Positions 27,667 through 36,340 of a stretch of DNA of 64,000 nucleotides are shown here, in pieces. The notes under the pieces are model-generated. The model saw nothing but the letters and a program-made list of their open reading frames with translations. It was not told the DNA's origin and ran no database searches. How positions within the stretch are numbered: the stretch's first letter is position 1; the number at the start of each line of letters is the position of its first letter. The stretch is taken from assembly GCA_047600605.1 (NCBI GenBank), contig JASGKK010000003.1:248001-312000 (forward strand), read 5' to 3'. This DNA comes from CAYMZZ01 sp047600605. GTDB taxonomy: Bacteria > Bacteroidota > Bacteroidia > Chitinophagales > Chitinophagaceae. Position numbers and translations under genes: made by a program.

Positions 27667-29199
27667 TTATGGCCACTCGGGGTTTTGAACGAGGTTCGGG
27701 TTAGAATTCAGTGCTGAATTCGGAATGGGATAATACCTGTGTTTGTTCTGATAGCCATTGCCTGCAAGTACTGTTATAGCGTCACCCCATCTTACCAGGT
27801 CAAAGAAGCGTTCAAATTCCATGGCAAATTCAGACCTTCTTTCTTTTTTGACTGCCGTGCGCATTTGTGTCTGGCTTACAAAAGAGATATTGCCAAGGCC
27901 GGCTCTCGTACGTACCATATTTACCCAGGTAGCAGCATCCGCCTGATTTTGTGCGCCGCCTACTTCATTTGCAGCTTCAGCAGCCATCAGGTATACATCG
28001 GCCATCCGGAAAACACGTTGGTTAACCCAGGTATTTTGAGCTTCGTTGTTAGGTGTACCCAAACCTGCTGCCTGGTAATCAGAATACTTGTTATATACTT
28101 TTTTATTCCAGTAGAGCGCATTGCTGAGATTAGGAACTGTCTCTCCGTATCCGCCTGTATTGGAACCACCGTCTGACTGACCGGAGTACAGGATCGTTGC
28201 AGCCTTTCTTTCATCACCAAATTCGTAAGAACCTTCCAGTGCTGCAGTTGGGGTATTCCAACCCCAGCCCAGATCCCAGGTACCTGAACCGCGTACGCCC
28301 TGGCACTGACCGAGACGGCTCCAGTACGTATCGCCATCGCCGGCTTTCTTATAGGCCTGGATTTCAAAAATTGATTCTTCAGAAAGCTCTCCTTCTGTTT
28401 TGAAGATTCTCCAGTAAGGTGCATACAACGGAGCGTCGGCGCCACCAGCCCTGGTAGCCATTACTTCTTTACACAATACAAGCGCTTCTCCCCATTTCTG
28501 CTGATAGAGTTTCACTTTGGCCAGGAATGTACGGGCTGCAGATTTCGTCAGCCTTCCGGGATAATCCAACCATGCTACAGGCAGATTTTGCTCTGCATCG
28601 GTCAGGTCATCCTCTATCAGCTGATAAATTTCTGCTACGGTAGATTTTGCCTTATAGCCATCTGAAGGAGCATTGATCTTGAAATCGATCTTGGGTACTT
28701 CTCCAAAAGTTCTTACCATATCAAAGTAAGAATAAGCGCGGAAGAACTTCGCTTCTGCTATGTTTATGATTGATGCAGGATCGGTGTAATTATTCTGCTC
28801 CGCATCATCCAGCACATTATTACAAAGACCGATAAAAACATAGTGCTTGTCCCAGTAAAGACCAGCTCCCCAATCATCTTTGGTGTACTGGAAGTTATCA
28901 TACGTCTGGTGCCAGGCAGTTGCGCCGGGGTCAGATACGATTTCCGCATCATCGGAGCGGAAACCATTCATAGCTACCCAGGGAATGCTCTGAAAGCCAT
29001 CTCCGCAGAAGGGTTCAGCTTTTGAGTTGCGGATCGCGCCATACAGACCGAGGGTTTTTCCTTCGAGGGCACCCACATTCAGATCATCCTGCGTGGCCTG
29101 CAAAGGTTCCCTGTCAAGGAACTTTTTACACCCTGACAGTGATGTAATCGCCGGTAAAGCTATCAAGGCACCTGCGATCAGTTTTATTATCGTTTTCAT
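27667..29199 (-). CDS. SusD/RagB outer-membrane lipoprotein (cassette 1)
   Basis: 510 residues with a lipobox in AITSLSGCKKFLDREP. The SusD fold is supported by tetratricopeptide-like helices in the first half (NIAEAKFFRAYSYFDMVRTF, LTKSAARTFLAKVKLYQQKW). The conserved C-terminal block is KKERRSEFAMEFERFFDLVR, followed by WGD. It works with the SusC transporter encoded 28 bases upstream to capture glycan at the surface. It is clearly related to, but not a recent copy of, the cassette 2 SusD. Confidence 0.93.
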   Translation of the reverse strand: MKTIIKLIAGALIALPAITSLSGCKKFLDREPLQATQDDLNVGALEGKTLGLYGAIRNSKAEPFCGDGFQSIPWVAMNGFRSDDAEIVSDPGATAWHQTYDNFQYTKDDWGAGLYWDKHYVFIGLCNNVLDDAEQNNYTDPASIINIAEAKFFRAYSYFDMVRTFGEVPKIDFKINAPSDGYKAKSTVAEIYQLIEDDLTDAEQNLPVAWLDYPGRLTKSAARTFLAKVKLYQQKWGEALVLCKEVMATRAGGADAPLYAPYWRIFKTEGELSEESIFEIQAYKKAGDGDTYWSRLGQCQGVRGSGTWDLGWGWNTPTAALEGSYEFGDERKAATILYSGQSDGGSNTGGYGETVPNLSNALYWNKKVYNKYSDYQAAGLGTPNNEAQNTWVNQRVFRMADVYLMAAEAANEVGGAQNQADAATWVNMVRTRAGLGNISFVSQTQMRTAVKKERRSEFAMEFERFFDLVRWGDAITVLAGNGYQNKHRYYPIPNSALNSNPNLVQNPEWP

Positions 29200-29227
29200 T
29201 GCTTTTATTTTAACTAGTTACCGGTTA

Positions 29228-32200
29228 TTAGAAATTAGCATTCAGGCCAAAAGTGACAATACGGGGTAATGCACTTCCGGCATTGCCATAGTCAATTCCA
29301 AAGCTCAATGCATCACCTGCAAACTCAGGAGAGTAACCCATGTTTTTCTTCCAGGTTTTCAGGTTTTGTACGTTGAATGAGAGACGCAGGCTCTTGATAC
29401 CTGTATTTCTTGGCAGTTTGGCGAATGTGTACCCCAGGTTCAGGTTTCTTATACGGAAATAGCTGCCATCCTCAATACCATAAGTAGAAGGTGCCCTGTT
29501 GATCAGGTGCAGCTGGTTCACGATAGGTACGGTGTTGGAAGAGCCGGCCTCTGTCCATGCTTCTGTATAATACTTCGGATAGTTATACAATGAGTTTTTC
29601 TGCTCAGAAGTACCCCATACGCGATAGACTTCTCCACCATAGCTTCCGCCGAAATCAATACCCAGATCAAAGGATTTGTATTTCAGCTCTGTAGTGAAGC
29701 CATAGGTGAAATCAGGTGTGGGATTACCGATCATCTGGCGGTCATTGTCATTGACAATACCATCTCCATTGAGATCTTTGTATTTCAGGTCGCCGGGTTT
29801 GGCACCACCACCGTTGATCGTGCTAACCGGAGAACCGAGAATGTCTCTGTAAGACTGGTAGATACCTTCCACTACTAAACCATAGAAATAACCGATCGGA
29901 TAACCGGTCTGTGCCTGGTTAGGTGTCTGCTCGCTCGATGAGATGTTTGGTCTGCTGGGATACTCGAGGTGCAGTACCTTGTTTTTGTAAGTGGTCAGGT
30001 TACCAGACAGGTTCAAACTAAGATCCTTGCTGAAGTTGTGTGTATAGGCAGCGCTGAATTCAAAACCGTTGTTGCGGATAGAACCATTATTGGTCAGTGT
30101 ACGCAATACGCCAGAAGGCTCCAGCAATACGATCAGGTTCTCCGTTTTCTTATAATAATAGTCTGCTTCAAAATGCAGTTTTCCTTTCAGGAACTCTGCT
30201 TCCACGCCGATCTCACTGGAATTAACTGTTTCCCAGCGCAGATGAGGATCATACAGGTAATCGGGTTCATACACAGGTACCAGGTTTTCACCAAATACTG
30301 CAGATGAGTTGGCAGAGATCGTGGGATACGCAGGATAGTTTTTGCCCTGAGCAGTAAAGTTACCCAGCACACCGGTAGAAGCTTTCAGTTTCAGGAAGTC
30401 GACCACATCCTGGTTTTGCATGAAGTCTTCTTTCGTGATTTCCCAGGCAGCACCTACAGCCCAGAAGTTCTGGAACTTGTTGTCGTAGTTACGGCTGATC
30501 TGGCTGGAACCATCACGACGGAAGCTCGCATTCAGGTAATATTTACCCTGGTAGTTGTACAGCAAACGGGCCAGGCCTGATACAGTAGCATACTCGCTCT
30601 GATCGGCAGGGATCACGCTTTTCACGTCTCCGAAACCTGTATTGATATACCAGAATCTTTTGTTGTTGGGGATAATGCTTCTTCCTTCTCTTGACTGAGA
30701 TACGGTAGCAGAAGCCTGCTCGGATTTATAATAATACGTAGTAAAGCCACCGGTCAGTGTCAGGTTATGATCACCGAACTTCTTTTTATACGTAGCAATA
30801 TAATCCTGCTGGAATGCTTTGGTATTGATGATATCCTGTCTTACGGCTGTCAGTGTGTTTTTACCAATTACCTGGTCGCCGCTGAATGTAGGATCGTAGA
30901 GATCATACAGCGGAGTGTATTCGCGGTTGTTTCTCCAGCTCATATCTGCATACCAGGTACTGCGGAAGTTCAGGTCTTTTGTGATGTTGATGTCTACATA
31001 CATATTGCCTACCATGCGATACTTGTCATCAATCTTCTTGTCGCCGTTGTACATCAGGTTGGCTAAAGGATTGGTCTCTGAGTTCTGGATGATCGGTACA
31101 GTAGAGTAGAGATCGAAGTTGGCTGAATCTATACCATAAGGGTTCTTGGTATAATAAGGCGTAGTCCGGTCAGATACGATGGGCACAATACGACGGGCCT
31201 GCTCCAGCGCGCCGCTGTTGTAGGGCAGTCTTTCTTTGGAACCAATAATGTTGAAACCGAGCTTCCAGGTTTTATTTACTTTAAACTCGTCGGCCAGATT
31301 GATCGTAAGACGGTCGTAACGTACTTTTTTCACCAGGCCTTCATCGTAGTTATAACCCAGGCCCATATGAAACCTGTTTTTCTCCGTGCTTGCATCAACA
31401 CTGAGGTTGGTTGTGCTGAATTTTGCTGTACGGGTTACCGCATTGATCCAGTCTGTATTACCGGTAAAAGCTCCCATACCCGGACCGCCAACATTATTCA
31501 CAAAGTTTAAGAGAGACAATGCACTGGGGTCATCGAATACACGGTTATTGGCCTCAAACGTTGCAAGAGCTCTGAACTCATCGGCATTGGCCAGTTTAAT
31601 TTTATCAACCAGGTTCTTTACCCCGTAAGAAGTGTTGAAGTTGATATTGGTTTGACCGGCTTTTGCTTTCTTGGTAGTAACCAGGATAGCGCCTGCAGCA
31701 CCTTTGATACCGAATACCGCCAGCGAAGAGGGATCTTTCAGGATCTCCATGCTTTCGATCTCACTGGGATTTACAAAATCCATGTTGTCGCTGAAGATAC
31801 CATCAATGATATATACGGGGCGGATAGAACCCACGCTGATGGTACCCCTGATTCTTACATCGGGTGCAGAACCGGGAATCGCTGTGTTTATGATATTCAG
31901 ACCCGCTACTTTTGACTGAAGTGAAGACAGCGGGTTGGAGTTGGGCTGAGAAGCGATATCATCGCCTTTTATTTTAACGATAGAACCGGTCAGGTCGCGT
32001 TTGGAGGCAGTACCATAACCAATTACCACTACCTGGTCCATTACTTTGGTAGAAGTAACAAGGGCTACGTTAATATCTGAGCGTCCACCCAGCGCTATTT
32101 CCTGCTCATCGTATCCGATAGAAGAAATTACGAGGGTCACATTGGCATTGGGAACACTGAAAGAGAAGGTACCATCTGAGTTGGTAGTGGTACCTATAGC

Positions 32201-32656
32201 AGTACCTTTTACCACGATAGAAGCTCCTGCCACAGGAGCGCCGCCTTCGCCGGTTACTTTACCACGTACCACCACATCAATGCGGGGAGCGTCTGTACCC
32301 GAGCCTTCCTTGATCACCACCAGGTTGTTGCCCATCAGTTGATAGAGCAGGCGGGTCTTGTTGAGCATCAGGTCAAGAACTTCCTTCAGTTCGGCATCCT
32401 TTACATCAATAGAAATCTTTTCCCGGATGTCCTGGAGGTTATTATTATACAGAAAGCGGTACTGGGTCTGCTTTTCAATAGAACGAAGCAGGCCACCGAT
32501 CTCTGTCTTTTTTGCACGCAGGCTGATCTTCTCCTGGCCAAAGCCATGAGCCGATGCATTCAGTGTGAAAAAAAGCGTCAATAAAGCGGTTAGCCTCATA
32601 AGTAGCAGCGCTTTTGATTGCAACGGTTTTTTATCAACCGTTTTAGAACATTTCAT
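29228..32656 (-). CDS. SusC/RagA TonB-dependent transporter with STN signalling domain (cassette 1)
   Basis: 1142 residues. The signal peptide ends near ...SAHGFGQ. An STN domain follows at about 45-115 (KTEIGGLLRSIEKQTQYRFL), then a carboxypeptidase-regulatory-like domain (about 130-200, VRGKVTGEGGAPVAGASIVV), the plug with DQVVVIGYGTASKRDLTGS, and the barrel ending GLNANF. It imports oligosaccharide using TonB and signals through its STN domain to the FecR protein encoded just upstream. The 142-base FecR-susC gap holds a plus-strand terminator-like hairpin, as in the other cassette. Confidence 0.95.
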   Translation of the reverse strand: MKCSKTVDKKPLQSKALLLMRLTALLTLFFTLNASAHGFGQEKISLRAKKTEIGGLLRSIEKQTQYRFLYNNNLQDIREKISIDVKDAELKEVLDLMLNKTRLLYQLMGNNLVVIKEGSGTDAPRIDVVVRGKVTGEGGAPVAGASIVVKGTAIGTTTNSDGTFSFSVPNANVTLVISSIGYDEQEIALGGRSDINVALVTSTKVMDQVVVIGYGTASKRDLTGSIVKIKGDDIASQPNSNPLSSLQSKVAGLNIINTAIPGSAPDVRIRGTISVGSIRPVYIIDGIFSDNMDFVNPSEIESMEILKDPSSLAVFGIKGAAGAILVTTKKAKAGQTNINFNTSYGVKNLVDKIKLANADEFRALATFEANNRVFDDPSALSLLNFVNNVGGPGMGAFTGNTDWINAVTRTAKFSTTNLSVDASTEKNRFHMGLGYNYDEGLVKKVRYDRLTINLADEFKVNKTWKLGFNIIGSKERLPYNSGALEQARRIVPIVSDRTTPYYTKNPYGIDSANFDLYSTVPIIQNSETNPLANLMYNGDKKIDDKYRMVGNMYVDINITKDLNFRSTWYADMSWRNNREYTPLYDLYDPTFSGDQVIGKNTLTAVRQDIINTKAFQQDYIATYKKKFGDHNLTLTGGFTTYYYKSEQASATVSQSREGRSIIPNNKRFWYINTGFGDVKSVIPADQSEYATVSGLARLLYNYQGKYYLNASFRRDGSSQISRNYDNKFQNFWAVGAAWEITKEDFMQNQDVVDFLKLKASTGVLGNFTAQGKNYPAYPTISANSSAVFGENLVPVYEPDYLYDPHLRWETVNSSEIGVEAEFLKGKLHFEADYYYKKTENLIVLLEPSGVLRTLTNNGSIRNNGFEFSAAYTHNFSKDLSLNLSGNLTTYKNKVLHLEYPSRPNISSSEQTPNQAQTGYPIGYFYGLVVEGIYQSYRDILGSPVSTINGGGAKPGDLKYKDLNGDGIVNDNDRQMIGNPTPDFTYGFTTELKYKSFDLGIDFGGSYGGEVYRVWGTSEQKNSLYNYPKYYTEAWTEAGSSNTVPIVNQLHLINRAPSTYGIEDGSYFRIRNLNLGYTFAKLPRNTGIKSLRLSFNVQNLKTWKKNMGYSPEFAGDALSFGIDYGNAGSALPRIVTFGLNANF

Positions 32657-32739
32657 ACTTTTAGCATATTAGGGGTTAAACAATCCGACTTTTCCTGATT
32701 AGTTGGTTCATTCCAATTCTTCTGCGTTTGGCCTTCTAT

Positions 32740-32769
32740 ACGGAGAATGCTGCAACATTCTCCGTTTTT
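32740..32769 (+). terminator. Plus-strand terminator-like hairpin in the susC leader (cassette 1)
   Basis: Arms ACGGAGAATG (32740-32749) and CATTCTCCGT (32756-32765) pair perfectly around the 6-base loop CTGCAA and are followed by TTTT on the plus strand. On the minus (coding) strand there is no T-tract after the stem, so it is not a terminator for the fecR-susC transcript. It matches the hairpin at 14796-14829 in position, stem length, loop length and orientation, though not in sequence. Confidence 0.5.
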
Positions 32770-32798
32770 GCCTTATATACAATCACTTGGGATGCAGG

Positions 32799-33899
32799 TT
32801 ATTTAGATGACCCAACAGATATAACATGATTATTTATTTTATAGTCAAATAATGGGACGGCTACCTTGAGGGCCGCAAATGCTTCCTCGATAGACTCCCT
32901 TTCAAAAGAACCGTTGAAGGTCAGTTCCCTCACTTTCTCATCCGTAAAATCGATCCGAACATTGTACCAGCGCTCCAGTTTGTAGGCCAGTTCTTCAAAA
33001 TTATCTCCACGAAACTCAAGCCGGCTGTATAACCAGGCCGTTTCATACCGTTCTTTTTCCTCCTTGGTGCTGTCGATGACTGTTAAAAGATAGTTGGCAG
33101 CAGATAAATCTCTGGCGGGCTTTAAATCTTCAGACAAAGTTTTGGCCACTGTGGCTGCTTCTTTGGGAAGAATCAGTTTCTGGTTGGGACGCATGCTGAT
33201 GGCCTTACTTTCTGTTTCTGTCTGTCTGAAAACTTTTACACTCCCTCTGTAAAGAGTGGTTTCCACATTTTTATCTTCGGGATAGGCCTTCACATTGAAG
33301 GCGGTACCCAATACTTTGATATCAATACCGCTGGTATGAACTATAAAAGGCTGACCCGGTTTTTTGACCACATCAAAAAAAGCTTCCCCATCCAGCCGCA
33401 CTTCACGGGTAGCACCGCTGAAGTCACTTTCAAAATAAAGTTTGGAACCGGCATTAAGCCATACAGTTGTACCATCGGGCAGCAAGGAGCGGGTACGGCT
33501 GCCCTTAGCCGTTACCAGCGATTCTGGTTTTACGGAATCGTTTTCGGAATTGCTGAAAGAAAAATGATACATCAGCCAGCCTCCAAGGCCCAGCAAAACC
33601 ATTACAGAAGCGGCTATAAGCCAGTTGCGACGACGAATGCGGTGACGATTGCTATCAATAGTCGCAAATACTTCTTCTGTTTCGGCTTTGTTGATAATGC
33701 GGAGAATGGTCTGGCGGGCATTTTCTTCGTCTTCTTCGGTGTTGTCTTTTTCATTCCAGACACGTGTCAGAAGCTCAAATTGCTGCAGGAGGGATGGATC
33801 TTCCCTTAAAGCGGCAGCCAGCTCTTCGAGCTCCTGGGGAGAAGCTTCGTGATGAAGAGCCCTTGCTATCAGGTGCCAGATGCGGTCGGTTGTGGTCAT
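32799..33899 (-). CDS. FecR family anti-sigma factor (cassette 1)
   Basis: About 366 residues from MTTTDRIWHL (ATG complementary to 33897-33899). An ATG 12 codons upstream would add a Cys-rich stretch unlike the family and is not preferred. The layout is a cytoplasmic sigma-binding domain, a transmembrane helix (WLIAASVMVLLGLGGWLMYH), the FecR domain (LLPDGTTVWLNAGSKLYFE, DGEAFFDVVKKPGQPF, VLGTAFNVKAYPEDK) and a C-terminal DUF4974 domain (EELAYKLERWYNVRIDF). It would hold the sigma factor inactive until SusC reports substrate binding. Confidence 0.92.
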   Translation of the reverse strand: MTTTDRIWHLIARALHHEASPQELEELAAALREDPSLLQQFELLTRVWNEKDNTEEDEENARQTILRIINKAETEEVFATIDSNRHRIRRRNWLIAASVMVLLGLGGWLMYHFSFSNSENDSVKPESLVTAKGSRTRSLLPDGTTVWLNAGSKLYFESDFSGATREVRLDGEAFFDVVKKPGQPFIVHTSGIDIKVLGTAFNVKAYPEDKNVETTLYRGSVKVFRQTETESKAISMRPNQKLILPKEAATVAKTLSEDLKPARDLSAANYLLTVIDSTKEEKERYETAWLYSRLEFRGDNFEELAYKLERWYNVRIDFTDEKVRELTFNGSFERESIEEAFAALKVAVPLFDYKINNHVISVGSSK

Positions 33900-33959
33900 G
33901 CAGCAATCGTCGTTGTCCTTATAAGGACAGGACAATCAGAACGATCTACTAAAAAGAAG

Positions 33960-34616
33960 TTAATTTTTTTTCAGATTTTTCCGTGGAGCTGTACCCGTTT
34001 GCTGACCAAAGGATTTTTCGGGCTTTTCGATATGCAATACTGTGCAGATCTTGCGGACGGCAATGGCCATCTGAGCATCGATGGTATTAACAGAGATGTT
34101 GAGTATCTCGGCCACCTCTTTATAGCGCAACCCGTCTTCACGTATTAGCTTGAAAATCATTTTACAACGTGGAGGAAGGCTATCTACAGCCTGGTGCATC
34201 CGCTGCATCATTTCGGCAGTGATCATCAGTTCATAGGGGTCTGCCGCAAACTCATTTACGGAAGTATCCAGGAAATCGAAGGGAGCTGATATAAGCTCAT
34301 GGGCTTTTTGAGATAACGCGTTGAGTGAGCGGTTTTTAACAGCCACATATAAATAAACGCGGATATTTTCGATGGAGGCGGCCTGGTGACGGTTTGACCA
34401 GAATTTTACAAACACGTCTTCCACCAGTTCTTCAGCTATTTCTTTTGAACGAACCAGCGAGAGAGCGAACTGCGTCAGTTTTTTACCAAAGTGGAGATAA
34501 AGCTGCGTAAAGGCAGTTTCATCGTCCATGGCAATCCGTATTTGCAGTTCCCTTAACTGAATAGTATGAGGGTCATTTGCAGGCAATCGGCAATCAACAA
34601 TTAAGCATTCAAGCAA
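33960..34616 (-). CDS. ECF RNA polymerase sigma factor (cassette 1)
   Basis: Up to 218 residues. Region 2 (AEELVEDVFVKFWSNRHQ, VYLYVAVKNRSLNAL) and region 4 (LPPRCKMIFKLIREDGLRYK, ISVNTIDAQMAIAVRK) are both clear. The start is uncertain: ATG at 34616 is used here because alignable helix text (LRELQIRIAMDDETAF) begins before the next ATG at 34529. However, a possible promoter at 34629-34661 would leave almost no leader before 34616. It pairs with the FecR and SusC encoded downstream. Confidence 0.9.
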   Translation of the reverse strand: MLECLIVDCRLPANDPHTIQLRELQIRIAMDDETAFTQLYLHFGKKLTQFALSLVRSKEIAEELVEDVFVKFWSNRHQAASIENIRVYLYVAVKNRSLNALSQKAHELISAPFDFLDTSVNEFAADPYELMITAEMMQRMHQAVDSLPPRCKMIFKLIREDGLRYKEVAEILNISVNTIDAQMAIAVRKICTVLHIEKPEKSFGQQTGTAPRKNLKKN

Positions 34617-34628
34617 GTTTCAGCTCTA

Positions 34629-34661
34629 CTAAATTAGAGAAACTCTTAGAAATCAGCCAAG
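34629..34661 (-). promoter_or_regulatory. Possible Bacteroidota housekeeping promoter for the sigma-FecR genes
   Basis: On the minus strand TAATTTAG (34629-34636) matches the -7 consensus TAnnTTTG at seven of eight positions, and TTG (34658-34660) lies 21 bases upstream as a -33 element. Transcription would start only a few bases before the ATG at 34616, so either the leader is very short or translation begins further in. Short motifs like this occur by chance. Confidence 0.3.
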
Positions 34662-34778
34662 TTTTTATTTCAAAAGGGCCGTTTTATATTACTAAAAACT
34701 ACAATTATGCTATCTGAAACCGGCTGTTTACAGCGGCCTTTTTGATCAGAATCTTACACTTACAGTCGTTAGGATACT

Positions 34779-34786
34779 TACATTTG
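34779..34786 (+). promoter_or_regulatory. Possible -7 promoter box for the paa genes
   Basis: TACATTTG matches the Bacteroidota TAnnTTTG consensus exactly and lies 33 bases before the paaA start codon. No convincing -33 TTG is found at the right distance, so the call is weak. Confidence 0.3.
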
Positions 34787-34819
34787 CAGAAGGGCCGGGC
34801 CCTTAAAAACTGTTTGTCT

Positions 34820-35764
34820 ATGTCAGCAGCCGATCAGGAGATATATTTTCAGGAAAAAATAGATGCGGAAACCAAAATTGAGCCGCGCGACTGGATGCCA
34901 GAGGCCTATCGCAAAACGCTGATCCGCCAGATCAGCCAGCATGCGCATAGCGAAATTGTAGGCATGTTGCCGGAGGGCAACTGGATTACCCGTGCCCCCA
35001 GCCTCAAACGCAAAGCGATCCTGCTGGCCAAGGTTCAGGATGAGGCCGGTCATGGTCTTTATCTCTATTCGGCAGCCGAAACGCTTGGCTCCTCGCGCGA
35101 AGAAATGATCAACGACCTGCATAGTGGCAAGGCTAAATACTCCAGCATTTTCAATTACCCAACCATTACCTGGGCCGATATCGGCGCCATCGGATGGCTG
35201 GTAGACGGAGCAGCTATCCTTAACCAGGTCATGCTTTGCCGCACCTCTTATGGTCCTTATGCCCGGGCCATGGTTCGGATCTGTAAAGAAGAAAGTTTTC
35301 ACCAGCGCCAGGGATTTGATATTCTGCTCACACTTTCAAAAGGCTCTCCTCAGCAAAAAGCCATGTGCCAGGATGCCATCAACCGCTGGTGGTGGCCCAG
35401 TCTCATGATGTTTGGCCCGCGCGATACAGAAAGTACCAATAGCGATCAGAGTACAAAGTGGAAAATCAAACGCAAAAGCAATGATGAACTGCGGCAGGAG
35501 TTTGTAGACATGTGTGTGCAACAGGTAAAAGTACTGGGCATGCAATTGCCCGATCCGGAGTTGCGCTGGAATGAAAGCCGTGGTCATTATGATTTTGGAG
35601 AAATAAACTGGACCGAATTCTGGAATGTTGTAAAAGGCAATGGCCCCTGCAATAAAGAACGGCTTGAGGCGCGCCGCAATGCCTGGGACGAAGGCAAATG
35701 GGTACGCGATGCGGCTCAGGCGCATGCTGCCAAAAGACAAAACCGTCAGACCAAAGCGGCCTGA
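34820..35764 (+). CDS. paaA: 1,2-phenylacetyl-CoA epoxidase, catalytic subunit PaaA
   Basis: 314 residues from the ATG at 34820 (MSAADQEIYF). The frame is open 26 codons further upstream, but that stretch overlaps the likely promoter and does not resemble the family. It is a ferritin-like di-iron protein with two ExxH-containing motifs, KVQDEAGHGLYLYSAAE and RICKEESFHQRQG, which supply iron ligands. The text IEPRDWMPEAYRKTLIRQI is typical of the PaaA N-terminus. With PaaB and PaaC it turns phenylacetyl-CoA into the ring-1,2-epoxide, the committed step of aerobic phenylacetate degradation. It is the first gene of the cluster. Confidence 0.95.
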   Translation: MSAADQEIYFQEKIDAETKIEPRDWMPEAYRKTLIRQISQHAHSEIVGMLPEGNWITRAPSLKRKAILLAKVQDEAGHGLYLYSAAETLGSSREEMINDLHSGKAKYSSIFNYPTITWADIGAIGWLVDGAAILNQVMLCRTSYGPYARAMVRICKEESFHQRQGFDILLTLSKGSPQQKAMCQDAINRWWWPSLMMFGPRDTESTNSDQSTKWKIKRKSNDELRQEFVDMCVQQVKVLGMQLPDPELRWNESRGHYDFGEINWTEFWNVVKGNGPCNKERLEARRNAWDEGKWVRDAAQAHAAKRQNRQTKAA

Positions 35765-35794
35765 CCTCTTTCTAACCTTGCAATCTTTATATAA

Positions 35795-36157
35795 ATGAAC
35801 TTCATCCGAAAATATTATTATGGCGATATTCCTGAAGACAAATCAGGCGCTGCCATCTCCAATATCGTCATACTCCGCAGCGACTGGCCCTTGTGGGAAG
35901 TTTTTATCCGCAGCAAACAGGGACTGGATCATAAACATGTAGGCAGCCTGCATGCAGCCGATGCTCAAATGGCCATTGAAAATGCCCGCGACGTATACAC
36001 CCGTCGTATGGAAGGGGTGAGTATCTGGGTGGTAGAGTCGCGTCATATCCATGCCAGTCAGCCCGGCGAAGCAGAAAGCCTGTACGAACCGGCCTTTGAT
36101 AAGATTTACAGACATCCCACCTTTTATGAGCTGCCCGATGAGGTAGGACACATGTAA
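35795..36157 (+). CDS. paaB: 1,2-phenylacetyl-CoA epoxidase subunit PaaB
   Basis: 120 residues with no signal or membrane segment. The text WPLWEVFIRSKQGLDHKHVG, followed by SLHAADAQMAIENARDVYTR, identifies the small PaaB subunit, which bridges PaaAC heterodimers in the epoxidase complex. The C-terminal HPTFYELPDEVGHM is also conserved in Bacteroidota members. It starts 30 bases after paaA and is followed by the composite repeat R2 (36158-36340), which separates it from paaC. Confidence 0.93.
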   Translation: MNFIRKYYYGDIPEDKSGAAISNIVILRSDWPLWEVFIRSKQGLDHKHVGSLHAADAQMAIENARDVYTRRMEGVSIWVVESRHIHASQPGEAESLYEPAFDKIYRHPTFYELPDEVGHM

Positions 36158-36340
36158 GATGATTTGAAGATTTGAGGATTGGGAAATTTGAAGATGGTTG
36201 AGCAATGTGCTAATGTGCTGGTGTGCTAATGTGCTAATGAATTTGAAGATTTGAGGATTTGAAAATCTGCGGCCCTTTTCCTTCTGCCTTCCACCCTCTT
36301 CCTTACTTAAAACTTATAACTTAATACTTATAACTTCCCT
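36158..36340. repeat. Composite intergenic element R2
   Basis: Five modules in order: AATTTGAAGATTTGA-like words, GTGCTAAT words (AATGTGCTAATGTGCTGG), AATTTGAAGATTTGA words again, a C/T-rich stretch (CCTTCTGCCTTCCACCCTC), and AACTTATAACTTAATACT words ending just before the paaC ATG. The whole set reappears in reverse-complement order in R3 (38383-38525), with the same C/T-rich segment in near-identical form. R2 fills the whole paaB-paaC gap, so it forms the paaC leader. Confidence 0.9.

Noticed and set aside
34672..34745. Terminator-like inverted repeat between the sigma gene and paaA
   Set aside because: The arms AAAGGGCCG and CGGCCTTTTT are imperfect and far apart, and the inner stem has only five pairs with a two-base loop. 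Too weak to call.
34742..34819. 26-codon N-terminal extension of PaaA
   Set aside because: It lies over a likely promoter box and does not resemble the family. MSAADQEIYF at 34820 fits the expected N-terminus.
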